Shown here piece by piece: positions 32,131-42,800 of a stretch of 51,103 nt of DNA. The DNA comes from Cyanophora paradoxa (lineage: Eukaryota; Glaucocystophyceae; Cyanophorales; Cyanophoraceae). The translations under genes and the position numbers were made by a program. The stretch lies in the NCBI GenBank assembly GCA_004431415.1, contig QPMI01000694.1:1-51103 (forward strand), read 5' to 3'. Positions within the stretch are counted from its first letter, which is position 1, and each line of letters opens with the position of its first letter. The notes under the pieces are model-generated. The model saw only the letters and a list, made by a program, of their open reading frames with translations. It made no database searches and was not told the DNA's origin.

Positions 32131-35063
32131 CGGGGTTGGGCCGGGCTCTGCGGCGGGGCCGCCGTCACAGTCGTGGCCGGGGCTGGCGGGGCGTCGGACG
32201 GGGCCAGTAGCTCAGGCGCAGGCGACGGGGCCGTCGAGACCGCAGCCACGGCCGTGGGGGACGGGACGCTGTGCGGGGTCGTCAGCGAGGTCGCCATCGC
32301 CGGTGCGATGGGCGAAGCATCTCGAGCGGCCGTCGACGAGACCGGCGTCTCGAGAGCGGGCGTCGGGGCCACCGGAGTCGTCGTCACGGGTGCAACGGGC
32401 TGGGCGTCCGGAGTCGTCGTCGCGGGTGCAACGGGCTGGGCGTCCGGAGTGTCCGTCGACGAGGCCGTCACCTCGGGCGCAGGGGGTAGGTCGTTCCGCG
32501 GGGCCGGGGGCTCCGGGACGTCGGTCGGCGGTGTCACCGGTGCCGTTGGGCACGTCATGTCGTCATCGTGGTAGTGAGGGTTGCCCGGGGTCTGGGGCCG
32601 GCTGGTATGAATCGGGAGCGCGCGGCCGCGGCCCCTGACCGTTCCCCCGTGCCTCGCCGATTGGCGCGGTGGAGCCTGTGCTGCCGCAGTACGGCGACGG
32701 GCGTCCATGGTGCGGCCACGAGCAATACCACCGATTGCAGCCTGCAAGTAGGGGGCTTGCGCCGCGGCCTGCACCGGGTCCTCTCCCTTGGCAGCTTCGG
32801 CGTCGAGGCGAGCCTGCAGTTCACGTGCGAGCTGTTCGTCGGCCAGCAGCTGCGCGTGCTTGTCGGGCGGAGTGGTCGGGGACGGCGTTCCAGGCGTGCG
32901 GCGACGAAGGATGTCTGTCAACACGTTGTGGACTTCGAGGTACCTCGCCGAAAACTGCGTCGGGTCCCGAAGTCGCGCGTTCTCGGCGGCGAGTCGCAAG
33001 TACTCCATGTCGACGTCGTTGGTTCGGAGAGTGAGATGCGGCTTAATCTTGTCCCGCTGTCGAGCCGGCCAGTCGTGTAGAACGGCAGCGACGTAAATCG
33101 ACGCCAACTTGCGGCTCACTCCCCCAGCTGCAGCGACCGTGGTCTCAGGCACCGGGTAGGGCGGAAGATCAGTTGGTGTCGGGCCGAGGCGCGTGTTCGG
33201 CTCATCGACGGGGTGCATTAACGCGTGAGCATGGTAGAACGCCGGTGCCGACAAGCAGGCGGGAAGCGACGCGTTCACAGTCGTTCGCGCGAGTCGGGAC
33301 GTGTCCTGCCCAGAGGTGTTGACAACTCCCGGGGCGAGAATGATTGGCCGAGTGCCTATCGGTCCAGTACTCGCGTCGCGAACGCCAGGCCGGAGGGTGC
33401 TGGCGCGGACGGTGAAGGGGCTGACGTCGACGTTAAGGAAGATGTCAGCGACCCGAGGCCAGTCGTCGTTCCCCGTCAAAGACGTCGTTCCCTGTGGGGT
33501 GATATCCATTAACAGACCGATAATCCGCAGGAAGAGCGTCTTCATTTCCATCGTCACTCCGTACAGAGCGTCGAGCGTGATGTCCGCCGGTGCATCGTCA
33601 GGTCGCAGAGTACTCGGGTACGGCGTGCGCTGGCGTGAGGTTGGCGACGGTACGGGGCAATTGCGGACGAACTCCATGTACGGCGGCGTTGTGCAGAGGC
33701 GGCAGTGCTCCTGAAGCTCGACGTTAGTCATTGTCACCGTGTTGCCCGTGGTCGAGTCGATGTACTCGTAGTAGCGGTGCGCAATGCTGATCACTGATGC
33801 ACGGAGCCGGTGGTTCACGATGACGGGTGGGCCATCGGGGCCGATGCTGCACGTGTGGCACGGTGCAGGCATGTCGACTGGCGACAGGAAGAGAAGAATT
33901 TGCTGTCCCCCAACACTGACCATGATCTTCTCGACCGTGCGAGAGGCGAAGACGCGGTCTCCACCCTCGCGCTCATACCTCCCCGCTGCCTGGTGGCGAC
34001 GAGCGATGAGCGTGATCGAGTCTTCCGCAATGTCCATCAGCATCTCGCGCAACTTCCGGTTGCGGTTGATGGGGTCATTGTCAGCCCTGTCCTCCGACGC
34101 CTTGGGCCGCAGTACGGCGGGCGCGGGTGGAGTGGGCGTGGTCGGCGGGACGATTGGCGTCTTGTCCTCAGGGGCGAGGCCCTCTGCCGTCGCGACAGAG
34201 CTGGGTCCGGCGACGGGGTCGGTCGGAGCGTTTGCCGCGACGAAACGAGCGTAGGCGTCAGCAGCCTTTGCCGAAGTCGCGTCAGGGCCTGAGGCGAACC
34301 GTAGCTCACCCTCGCGCTCGAGAATGTAGACGAGAAGTAGGATCGTAGACTCGACGTCGTAGCCACGGAGGTACGTGCGGAGTGTGCTCTCAACGTAATT
34401 GACAGCGGCCGTTCGTCGGTTGGGGCGCATGAATGTTGGGCTGCGGTTCTGCGCGTCGGTGAAGGACGTCTTGACACGGTTCAGGAGGGACTCGACGACA
34501 GCAGCTCCTGGGAGCGTCAGCGTTGTCGTAGGTGCAGGCGGCGCGTCGGTTGTGTCCATGGCGCCGTCGGTGAAAGTGAAGACACGACGGGCGCACAGAG
34601 CGTTGACGATTGCCTGAACCGTAGTGTCAACATCGAATGCCTCGAGCTCCTTACGCAGTACACTCGTGACGTGGTTGGCCGCAGCCTGCCGCGTGCGAGG
34701 CGGCGGGGCGCCCGTGTTCGTGATGGCCATCGCTGCCATTTCAACCAAGTGTAACAGCTGCTCGCCCTCAGCGCCCCGGTAGGGCCGGCGAAGCTGCTCG
34801 TTGGTGTTCGAGATGTTAGTGTTAATTGCCGCGATAGTCGTCGTCTCACGGGCGATTGCGATCCACGTGCGCAACGTTGTCACGTCATCCTCAGTGGCCG
34901 TGTCTGCAATGATGCGTGTGACGGCCGCATTCAGACGCTTGTGCTCACTGTGGCCTTTCGGGTTGATGAGCGGGCGGGCCGCCAGCAAGTGCCAATGCGG
35001 GTGGCTGTGGTGAGCGTGAGTGCCGTCAGCGCACGGGATGCCGGGGTTTACGCCTCGCTTCAT
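31608..35063 (-). CDS. Giant Gag-like protein, middle part (1151-codon ORF)
   Basis: ATG 35063 lies inside R copy D (MKRGVN is encoded by the repeat end), so this start was created by the insertion. The unique sequence begins at PGIPCADGTHAHHSHPHWH. The natural reading is continuation of the frame that ends at 45550 on the other side of the U-DIRS-U block. Regions: His-rich start; helical blocks with a repeated pattern (AANHVTSVLRKELEAFDVDT near 34680 and AVNYVESTLRTYLRGYDVES near 34390, probably an internal duplication); a small-residue linker; a domain with CHTCSIGPDGPPVI and EHCRLCTTPP (possible Cys-paired or zinc site, about 33850-33680); an alpha-helical part; and a long Pro/Ala/Thr linker with PDAQPVAPATTT repeats (about 32460-32370). 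The real frame leaves near 32150; the last ~170 codons are Arg-rich and probably out of frame. Confidence 0.7.
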   Translation of the reverse strand: MKRGVNPGIPCADGTHAHHSHPHWHLLAARPLINPKGHSEHKRLNAAVTRIIADTATEDDVTTLRTWIAIARETTTIAAINTNISNTNEQLRRPYRGAEGEQLLHLVEMAAMAITNTGAPPPRTRQAAANHVTSVLRKELEAFDVDTTVQAIVNALCARRVFTFTDGAMDTTDAPPAPTTTLTLPGAAVVESLLNRVKTSFTDAQNRSPTFMRPNRRTAAVNYVESTLRTYLRGYDVESTILLLVYILEREGELRFASGPDATSAKAADAYARFVAANAPTDPVAGPSSVATAEGLAPEDKTPIVPPTTPTPPAPAVLRPKASEDRADNDPINRNRKLREMLMDIAEDSITLIARRHQAAGRYEREGGDRVFASRTVEKIMVSVGGQQILLFLSPVDMPAPCHTCSIGPDGPPVIVNHRLRASVISIAHRYYEYIDSTTGNTVTMTNVELQEHCRLCTTPPYMEFVRNCPVPSPTSRQRTPYPSTLRPDDAPADITLDALYGVTMEMKTLFLRIIGLLMDITPQGTTSLTGNDDWPRVADIFLNVDVSPFTVRASTLRPGVRDASTGPIGTRPIILAPGVVNTSGQDTSRLARTTVNASLPACLSAPAFYHAHALMHPVDEPNTRLGPTPTDLPPYPVPETTVAAAGGVSRKLASIYVAAVLHDWPARQRDKIKPHLTLRTNDVDMEYLRLAAENARLRDPTQFSARYLEVHNVLTDILRRRTPGTPSPTTPPDKHAQLLADEQLARELQARLDAEAAKGEDPVQAAAQAPYLQAAIGGIARGRTMDARRRTAAAQAPPRQSARHGGTVRGRGRALPIHTSRPQTPGNPHYHDDDMTCPTAPVTPPTDVPEPPAPRNDLPPAPEVTASSTDTPDAQPVAPATTTPDAQPVAPVTTTPVAPTPALETPVSSTAARDASPIAPAMATSLTTPHSVPSPTAVAAVSTAPSPAPELLAPSDAPPAPATTVTAAPPQSPAQPRCCRSRHFTPTTLHRPTRRCLTRRLPTRRALRGPRTCPWATRAFRGGSSSTRRPCRALTTTVTVLLTPTKTRPATRSPRSRTWPPTLDTATPGRSFASSPWCTTSCVRTWTRRDASWSQRRRRIGARPLRRRPSSPPASSRAACTSQLPAATRLLGNRCWVLARVTRLTTSFNI

Positions 35064-35549
35064 TCGGAATCAGAGAAGCCTAGCTAGCCTAACTTGCCTA
35101 CGACTATTCTAAAGGGATGCACGGTATAGCGCATCGGGAGTGGCCCTGAAGGTACGGCAGCTGGATGCTGCTTTCCCGAGACCTAACGTGGGGATAACAC
35201 GTCGGCGACCGACCAGGGCGGGTCGCCTTATGCTCTTTCGGCCGCTTCCTTCCGGAGGCGGGTGAAAGCTTACCCCTGCTCCGGACCGGAGCGGCGGTAA
35301 GGCTGAGTAATCCCGTACCCGTGCGGCGGGTACCGGATTCTCGTGGCCGAGGCGGAGGTTTTGGCGTACCCCTGAGCAGGGTACGCGTTCAGCTCGAGCC
35401 ACGCCTGACGGGGCCTGGCGGGGCGAATGTTGTACCCCGGCGCGGGGTACGCGATTCTACCCGGGCCGGTAAGCGGTCCCGGGTACCGCCGCCGAGGCGC
35501 GGGGTGGCGATTGTGCGTGAAAACATCGCACGAGTGCTGTACCCCTACC
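35047..35549 (-). repeat. R repeat, copy D
   Basis: Full copy on the minus strand, mirror image of copies B and C around the giant coding region. Its end supplies the ATG at 35063. Confidence 0.9.
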
Positions 35550-35968
35550 AAGATTGCCAGAGTATTCTACGGATACTCGTAGCGCGTTGGAAAAGGATAG
35601 AGCCGTCGCATCCACAAACAGCCGATTGTGAAAACGCGGGGAGGAGGGCGGGAGCGATTTCGCTTCGCCGCTGGGTGCCTGGTCAAGCTGGCAACCAAGG
35701 ACGAAGTTATGCCGAAGGGCAGCCGAAGGAATGGCCGTACCCCGGCCTTCGTTCGCCTCAGGGCGCGACCGAATCAAATTCTGAGTTCTCCCCGGAGTCG
35801 GTGCAGAACTCGAATTCTGCTATACCGTGCTCGAGGCCCGGACCCGTCGCTTAGGCCGGTCCGGTCGCTCGGTCCTTCTAGCTAAGGTAGGCAGTTGGCG
35901 CTCTGGCTTCTCTTCTATTCATTCCGTCGGCGCAAAACTCGGTTTACGCTTAATTGCGCAAACCCCGA
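35550..35968 (-). repeat. int repeat, full copy on minus strand
   Basis: Complete 419-bp int between R copies D and E. It includes GGGGTAC-type palindromes and the terminal hairpin GTTTGCGC...GCGTAAAC near 35945-35965. Confidence 0.85.
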
Positions 35969-36470
35969 TTTACGCCTCGCTTCATTCGGAATCAGAGAAG
36001 CCTAGCTAGCCTAACTTGCCTACGACTATTCTAAAGGGATGCACGGTATAGCGCATCGGGAGTGGCCCTGAAGGTACGGCAGCTGGATGCTGCTTTCCCG
36101 AGACCTAACGTGGGGATAACACGTCGGCGACCGACCAGGGCGGGTCGCCTTATGCTCTTTCGGCCGCTTCCTTCCGGAGGCGGGTGAAAGCTTACCCCTG
36201 CTCCGGACCGGAGCGGCGGTAAGGCTGAGTAATCCCGTACCCGTGCGGCGGGTACCGGATTCTCGTGGCCGAGGCGGAGGTTTTGGCGTACCCCTGAGCA
36301 GGGTACGCGTTCAGCTCGAGCCACGCCTGACGGGGCCTGGCGGGGCGAATGCTGTACCCCGGCGCGGGTACGCGATTCTACCCGGGCCGGTAAGCGGTCC
36401 CGGGTACCGCCGCCGAGGCGCGGGGTGGCGATTGTGCGTGAAAACATCGCACGAGTGCTGTACCCCTACC
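35969..36470 (-). repeat. R repeat, copy E
   Basis: Joins the DIRS copy 2 3' end at the same base as copy A joins copy 1, showing that both arms descend from one DIRS-R junction. Confidence 0.9.
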
Positions 36471-36656
36471 AAACAAGAGTCAGGTCACAGCCAGTTGAAA
36501 GAGCGTCGGGAAGGTCTCTGAGGGTGCCGCGCAGACCAAGCGGGTTCGAAGAGACAAAATTGTATTATAAAGAGTCAGGGCTACAATGGTGTCACACTCC
36601 TAGTGAACATTATGTAGGGGCCGGCCGCGGGTGAGAGAGGCGCCGGCGGCGCCGGC

Positions 36657-37624
36657 TCAAAAGCCGAGGTCGGCCAGGTCGGAGGACAGATGAAAGAGGT
36701 AGTCCTCAATATATCCTTGGGGCACGGAAGAGTACAGTGCCCAGCGGCCATGCCGTCGGATCCAAGTGGCCGGGAGGCCCCGGCGGGCCGCGGCCGTCGC
36801 GCCACCGCGGCGCAAGCTGTGGCCCGAGAAGTCGGTCGGGTCGTAGCCGATGGCCTCCGCGGCCTCTTTCACGAGGCGGCGGACGAAACCAACGGTGATG
36901 GCCGCGGCGGGATCGGAGAGGCGGGGGAAGAGGGGGGTCCCGGGCGCCGCCTGCACCGCCGTGCTCGCGACGTACGCGCACAGCAGGCGGACGGGGCACG
37001 AGGCGGGGCATTTGCCCGGGGTGAGGTAAACCACCGCGCCGTGGGCGGTCCTGTCGGTTTTGGAGCGCCGGATGTGGAGGGCGATGCGGGGGGAAGGGAG
37101 GAGTGAGAATTCGAGGTCGTCGACCCGCAGCGCCACCAGCTCCGCTCCCCGGAGGAAGCCCGCGATGCCGGTCGCGAGGACGGTGGCGTCGCGGAGGCGC
37201 CGGGGAGGGGCGCGTGACAGGAACGATGGGGTGGTCAACCACGCGCGCAGGTCGCCGGGCAAGAAGGCGCGGCGTTGCGCTACGGGGCGGCCCAGGCGGG
37301 CCTGCATGCCTCTCCATGCGGTCGAGTACATGAACGAGCGGGGTCTGGTGGGGTCGACGAGGCCGCGAAGTTTGAGTTCGCGCCACACGTGGGCGGCGAG
37401 GCCTTTAACGGTGCTCGCCGCGAGGTCTTTTCCGGAATGGCGGCGTCGCTGGGTGGCCGCGTCGGCCAGGAAGAGGAGGATGGACCGTTCTGCGTCCGGC
37501 GCGAGGCCGTGGCACTCGACGAACTCGAAGTAGCGGCGGGCCGCCCGCCGTTGGCCCGCTGACGTGCCGGGGGCGAAGGCCGCCCCCTGCCAGGCCGCGA
37601 GCTCCGCCTCCGCGGGCGCCGGGG
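36657..37624 (-). CDS. Tyrosine recombinase of DIRS copy 2
   Basis: Catalyses integration of the circular DNA intermediate by strand exchange. From the RT stop the frame reads AVTPAPAEAELAAWQ, then an N-terminal SAM-like region (RRYFEFVECHGLAPDAERSI near 37540-37480). It continues into the catalytic domain from 37388: FLRGAELVALR (Arg I, about 37170-37130), HIRRSKTDR (beta-strand Lys, about 37080), HSLRRGGAT (His-x-x-Arg, about 36825), HGRW (about 36750) and GYIEDY with the nucleophile Tyr at 36711-36713. It stops at 36657. The complete Arg/His/Arg/Tyr set suggests an active enzyme. No ATG at the start; the frame overlaps the RT stop by a few bases, suggesting coupled translation. There is an apparent frame break near 37390-37620 relative to a single ORF. 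Confidence 0.9.
36740..36745 (-). other. Empty Polinton target site
   Basis: The single, uninterrupted GCTGGG (complement strand) in the recombinase gene of copy 2, equivalent to the duplicated site flanking the Polinton in copy 1. It proves the pre-insertion sequence. Confidence 0.93.
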
Positions 37625-39720
37625 TTACTGCCAGAAGGTCAGTTCCAGGGGCCAGCGGGAGGAGCCGAGGCCGATGCGCCCAGAGTAGAAGATGTGGGAC
37701 GGGAGGCTAGAAAGCGGGAAAGAGGTGACGGCGGCGGGGCGGGGGGTGAGGCGAAGCTCCCCGAGGGCCACCGACCAGGTGGTGCTGGGCTGGGAGGGGA
37801 GCAGGAGGCCCAGAGGGCCGGACGCTGGGAAGCGTCGGAGGGAAGCGATCAGGGCCGCGCGCAGCCGGGAGTCGACCGTAAGGACGGTCGGGGCGCTCGC
37901 GCGGACGCTGCCAAGCCACGGATCGTCCTCGAAGGCGACGTGGTGGTGCTCGGCAAGCGGGGCGTCTAGGTGCGTGCGGCACCGCGAGAGGAGGGCCCGA
38001 TGCAGCGACGGGGCGCGAGCGCCGTCGCGGGAACCGCGGTCGGCGAAGACGTTGGCCGCGCCGGGCAAATGGCGGGCGGAGATCGAGACGCCGAGAGCCG
38101 CGCAGCGGTGCCAGAGGCGAGCGCTCAGGTCAAAGAGGCGGGCCGAACCGCCGCCCCGAGCGACTGCCGCGACGGCGGAGCGGTTGTCGCAGCGGATGAG
38201 AACGTGCGCACCCACCGGAAGGGCGGGGAAGAGCTCGTCCGCGGCGGCCACGATCGCGCGAAGCTCGCGTTCGTTGCTGCTGGTCTCGCCGCGCCGCATG
38301 GGGCCCTCGCTCGCGCGGAGTTCGGGGGGGAAGGTGCCGAAGACGGACCACGCGGGGCGTTGGCGGACGGCCGTGGGGTCGGCGGACTCGAGCTGATCGA
38401 GGAAGGCGGCGTAGCCGTAGCCGGAGGCGTCCGTGAACAGCCGGAAGAAGGTCCGAGGCGTCCAGATGGGGTGCGCCGGGCGCTCCGGGCGTTGGAGGGC
38501 CGCTTGGAGCCAGCGGAGGCAGTCGAGTGCTGGGCCTTCGATGGTGACGGCCGACTGATTGAAGGGGTCGGCGAGGGCGTCCGAGGTCGACATGAGGCCG
38601 AAAAGTGGCCGAGTCATGAGACGAACGGCCGGGAACGCCATGCGCAGCGCGATGAGTGAGCCCGCCAGCTTTTGCAGATCGCGAGCCGACGCCGTGAGGC
38701 CGCGGGGGCCGGGCGCCCGGTCGAGGACGCCGGCGAGGCGGGCGAGCGTTTTTGCGACCTTCTTCGGGGTCACCGCGAAAACGCCGCGGTCGGGACGGAC
38801 GTCGATCTCGATGCCGAGGTACTCGGTGCACTGGGTCGGTGTGAAGTCGGACTTTTCCGAGAACGTAATGCCTAGCTCGGGCGCGCAAGCACGTAGGTGC
38901 TGGGAGACGAGCTCCGCGATTTCGCGCGACGGGCAGATGAACAGGCCGTCGCCGATGTACGTGCAGAGCTTCACGCCCAGCGCTGCCCAGTACTTGGCAA
39001 AGGCGCGCGTGACCTTCGTGAAGGCGAAGCAGGCGATGTTCACGCCGAAGCAAAGGGCCTGGTAAATGTAGAGTTTGCCGCGCCAACGGAACGCCAGGAG
39101 GCGCTGGGTGTCCTTGTTCAGGGCGATGTGATAGTAGCCTTTTTTAAGGTCGAACTTCACGAGCCAGCAGCCGGGGTGAGGTAGGACGCAACCTCGTCCA
39201 GTGTTTGGTACCGGAACGTCGGCAAGCGGATGAACGGGTTCACGGGGGTGGCGTCGAGGCACAGGCGGAACTTGTCTGGGCCGGCCTTGTCGACCACCAA
39301 GAGCGAAGACTCGTTAACGACGAGCTGTTCGTCTTCCTCGGTGGCAAGGCGGGTGACGCCGAGGCGCAGCATCGCCGCGACCTCGCTGTCCACGAAGGCT
39401 TCGTGTTCTGGGGTCCGGTGGCACGAGGGGCGTGGGCCCTCGGCGCGCGTGCGGGGAATGTCTGCTAACGACGCTGCCGGCGTGCCGTCGGCGTGCTGGA
39501 GTGGGAGGCGCAAGCCTTTGCGCAGGATGAGGCCCACCCACGAGGGGACCGTCGTGTCAGCCCGCCGGAAGTAAGCCCGCCAGGCATGCGCGTAATGCTG
39601 GAGTTGCCCCGCCCGAAACTTCTGTGCGGCCGCCGCGAAATCGTACGGGCCGGGTCCCCGTGTGCAGCTACGAGTGCTCGCAATTTTGCGAATGGGTCGC
39701 GCACAAAGACACGCGGTGTA
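37625..39720 (-). CDS. Reverse transcriptase-RNase H of DIRS copy 2 (motif C mutated)
   Basis: The frame can be followed from about 39720 (VRDPFAKLRALVAAHGD) through WVGLILRKGLRLPL (near 39530). RT motifs: KFRLCLDATPVN (about 39270), motif A LVKFDLKKGYYHIAL (about 39160), motif B QALCFGVNIACFAFTKV (about 39060-39010), motif C YIGDG (38951-38953 is GGC where copy 1 has GAC). The first Asp of the catalytic YxDD pair is therefore Gly. RNase H: FRLFTDASGYGYAAF (about 38450-38410), ERELRAIVAA (about 38270), IRCDNRSAV (about 38190) and LPGAANVFADRGSR (about 38065-38025), all four acidic positions intact. One frame change near 39170 joins two ORFs. It ends at TAA 37625, overlapping the recombinase. 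Confidence 0.88.
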
Positions 39721-39879
39721 CTCGAGGGTACAGACAGCGGTACAGGCGGCGGACGCGACTGGTCACAGTCTACTGGAAGGGTCGTGGCGGGGGAACGGCT
39801 GGCACGGGGGCCCCTTGCGGTCGGCGGCAGCCGCCGGAGGGGTGTCGCCGCAAACACCCGCGCCAGGAGTGGAAGCGGC

Positions 39880-42800
39880 TCAGCCGTCGGCCGGCGGCTG
39901 CGGCTTGCGCCGGGGGGGCCGCTGGACGGCGCCGCCGCGGCCTCCGCCCCGCTGACGGTGGTGGGGTTGGGGCTGGGCCGGCTGGGCAGTCCCGTATTGC
40001 CGCCGGGCCTGCTTCCAGGCGCGCCCGCGCTGCTGGCCGCGGTGGGTTGGCCCGCCGGAGCCGGGGTCCTCGACGTCACCGTCGTCGTCGTAGGAGAAGG
40101 TCGCGACGCCGCCGTAGGAGTGGGCTGACCGAGGGTCGGTCCGGGCGGAGGAGCAGGTGGGGCGGACGGACCGGCCTGCGAGGCCTGGAGAAGAGCGCCG
40201 CATGGGAGAGTGTGGGGCGAGTGGGGGCCTTGTCCGGGCGGGGCTGCGGAAGCTCCGTGCGAGCGAGCGGTGGCATCATGAAGAAGGAGCTCCGCTTGCG
40301 GCTCGTCCGGCCGTAGGACGACAGTAGCTCCCGTGGCTCCGTCCACGCGCTCACGCTGTCTTGCAGCCGCTTGAGGAGACGCTTGAAGAGCGGGTCGTCC
40401 TCGAGGCAGGCCTGGAGCACCGCCGACGTCTGGGCGATGTCCCGAAGCTTCTTGTAGACCGGGCGGGTGAGGGCGTTCCAGTCCGTCAGGAGTTGGCCGA
40501 GGGGGCCGGTCGGGCCGCCGGGTAGGCGGTTGATGACGTCGCCGACCTGGTCGAACGCCGCGATGGCCTGGCGGAGTTCCGAGTTGCCCATGTCGCGCAG
40601 CACCAGGCCGTGGGAGAAGCGCGCCAGATCGCGCATGCAGGCGATGCCGTACTTGGCAAGAGCCGTGGTGATGCGCTCGTCGGGGAAGGGTCGCTGCTGA
40701 CTGTCGCCGGGGAAGACGGCGTTGTCGAAGCACGACTCGATTTCCTTGATACGGGCGGCCAAGTCCGTGACGCGGGCGGAGTTGTCGACCGCCGTGGAGG
40801 GAATGTTGAGCTTGGCGAAGGCCGTCTCGCGCAGCGTGAGCTCGGGGAGGCCCTCGTAGACGAGGGGGGCTCGGCCGGTGGCGCGGCCTTCTCTGCCGCC
40901 GTCGCCTTGGCCTGGGCGGTGGCGCCCTTCGCCTTGTCGTCGCCGCGCGCCTTCTTGGGGCCGGAGCCTCTGCAAAAAGGCATGTCGGCCGGGCTGTGGC
41001 CGACCGCGGAAAACAATCAGCGCGGACCGAGGGGAGCCTTCTCCTTGGCGTGGCCGCGCGTCGCCTTGCCGCTGTACACTGGGGCAGCGGATTCTGCACG
41101 ATCCCGGGTCAGTGTGACGGAGGGAGGGTTTGGGCTGCGGCGGCCACGAGTCCGTACCGGACTCGGAGGGAGCGTCGACGTGGGGACTGGCGTCCTGCGG
41201 CGTCGAGGTGTCGTCCGAGTCCCAGTCGCCGGCCCAGTCGTCCTCGCCGGCGGGTTCGTCGCCGGGGGCGTCGGATTCCGCCTCGTCCTCCATCTCCGCG
41301 TCGCTGGGGACGAACGGTCGGGCGCGGGTGGAGGATGAGGTCGGGGGCTGCTCTGTCGGCGCTGCGGCGGCGGGCGGGGCGAGCTTCTGCGCGGCCTGGG
41401 TGGCCCCGCGGCTGCCGGAGCGGGCGGCGGGGACCCCACGGGGGCCGGCGGCGAGTGGCGCGGCGGTGTGGGAAGCGGCCTGCCGGGGCGGGAGCTGCGG
41501 GCCGGCGGGCGGCATCCGGAAGCCGGGGTCGGCGGGGCCGAACCAGTCGGTCTGCGGGCCCCCGAAGCCCGGGAACATGCCGGCGCTGTGGTTGGCGGTG
41601 CCGGAGGAGGGCCAGGGAGCCGCGAAATGCGGGGGCGCCTGGACGACCCAGCCCGCTGGCGTGACCGTGGAAGCGGCCGAGTAGCGGGGCTGCTGCTGGT
41701 GCTGCAGGAACGGGGACGGAACTCCCGCGGGCCAGAACGGGGGAGGCGGGCCGCCGCCGGCCATGCTGGCGAGGCCGGCTTGCAGCATGGACGCCGCGAG
41801 CGCCTGCGGGTTGGCCGGCGGAACGGGCGGCAGGTCGGAGACCGCGGGGCCGGGTTCGGCGTGGGAAGGTCGCGGGTCTCGGCGAACTGCAGGGCCTTGT
41901 CGCGGTCGGCTGCGGTGAAGTGGGCCGGGTCAGAAAGTCGGGCCAGGCGAATCTCAAGGGGTCGCCTAGGCGGGGTGAGCCGCCGGGGAGGCCAGCGGGC
42001 GCGTGGACGGACCGGTCTTGGCCTTGCGGCTCTTGGCGGGTTTGGGTGGCGGGGCCTGTGCTTCCGCCTCCTCGGCGGGTGAAGGCGGGGCGTCTGACTC
42101 GCCGCCTTCGTCGGCTGAGTCTGCGGGCGCCGGGGGGCCTTCGGGGCCGAGGCCTCGGTCGCCTTGGTCCGCTTAGGCGGGCGGGTCGACCGCGAGGCGC
42201 GCGGGCGGTCGACGTCGTCGTCCGCGTCCGCGTCGGCGGTGTCGGTGTTCCCGGCCGCAGCCGCCGGCTTGGCAGGCGCGGGGCGGCGCGGAGGAGCGAG
42301 GCCGGTGGGCGGGGCTGCCCTGCGCGGCGGGGTGGGCGGCGGTAAAAAATGAGCGGGGTGGGTAGCGCACCGGCGCGCTTCTGGGCCGGAGGGGGTGCCG
42401 AGGGGGCCGCGGCCGCTCCATGTGCCACCTTCGGAGCCCGTGCTCGCTGCCCGCGAAAAAAGAAGCATCGGCAGCGAGCGTGGGCGAGGCGAGAGGGGGT
42501 AATGTGTGCGCGGACCGACTTGGGGTCCGCTGGGGGTGCGCTGGCGGTGGCGGCGGTGGCAGCGTCGGCGTCGCCCGAGGCCGCGGCGCCGCGGCGTTTT
42601 CGCGCGGCCTCCGCCGCCTTCAAGATGTGGGGAAGTACAGGCTGACGGCCTTGTGGGCCGGCTGGTCCCAGTCGCGCAGCACCGCGGAGGCGTCCCAGTG
42701 GGCCGGGTGGAAGCCGCAAGCGCGAGAGAAGTCGGCGAACGAGAACTGCGAAGCGGGCGACCGCTGAGTGCGCTGGCGTGCAGCGAGCGCGCGGCGGGCG

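Noticed and set aside
26860-35549. R copies C and D as true terminal inverted repeats of a DNA transposon carrying the giant gene
   Set aside because: The gene frame runs into both repeats at arbitrary codons and appears to continue beyond D at 45550, so the repeats look inserted into the gene. Kept only as an alternative.
19801-36470. R repeats as long terminal repeats of a retrotransposon
   Set aside because: The copies flanking the giant gene are in inverted, not direct, orientation. No primer-binding site or polypurine tract is evident, and no RT lies between them.
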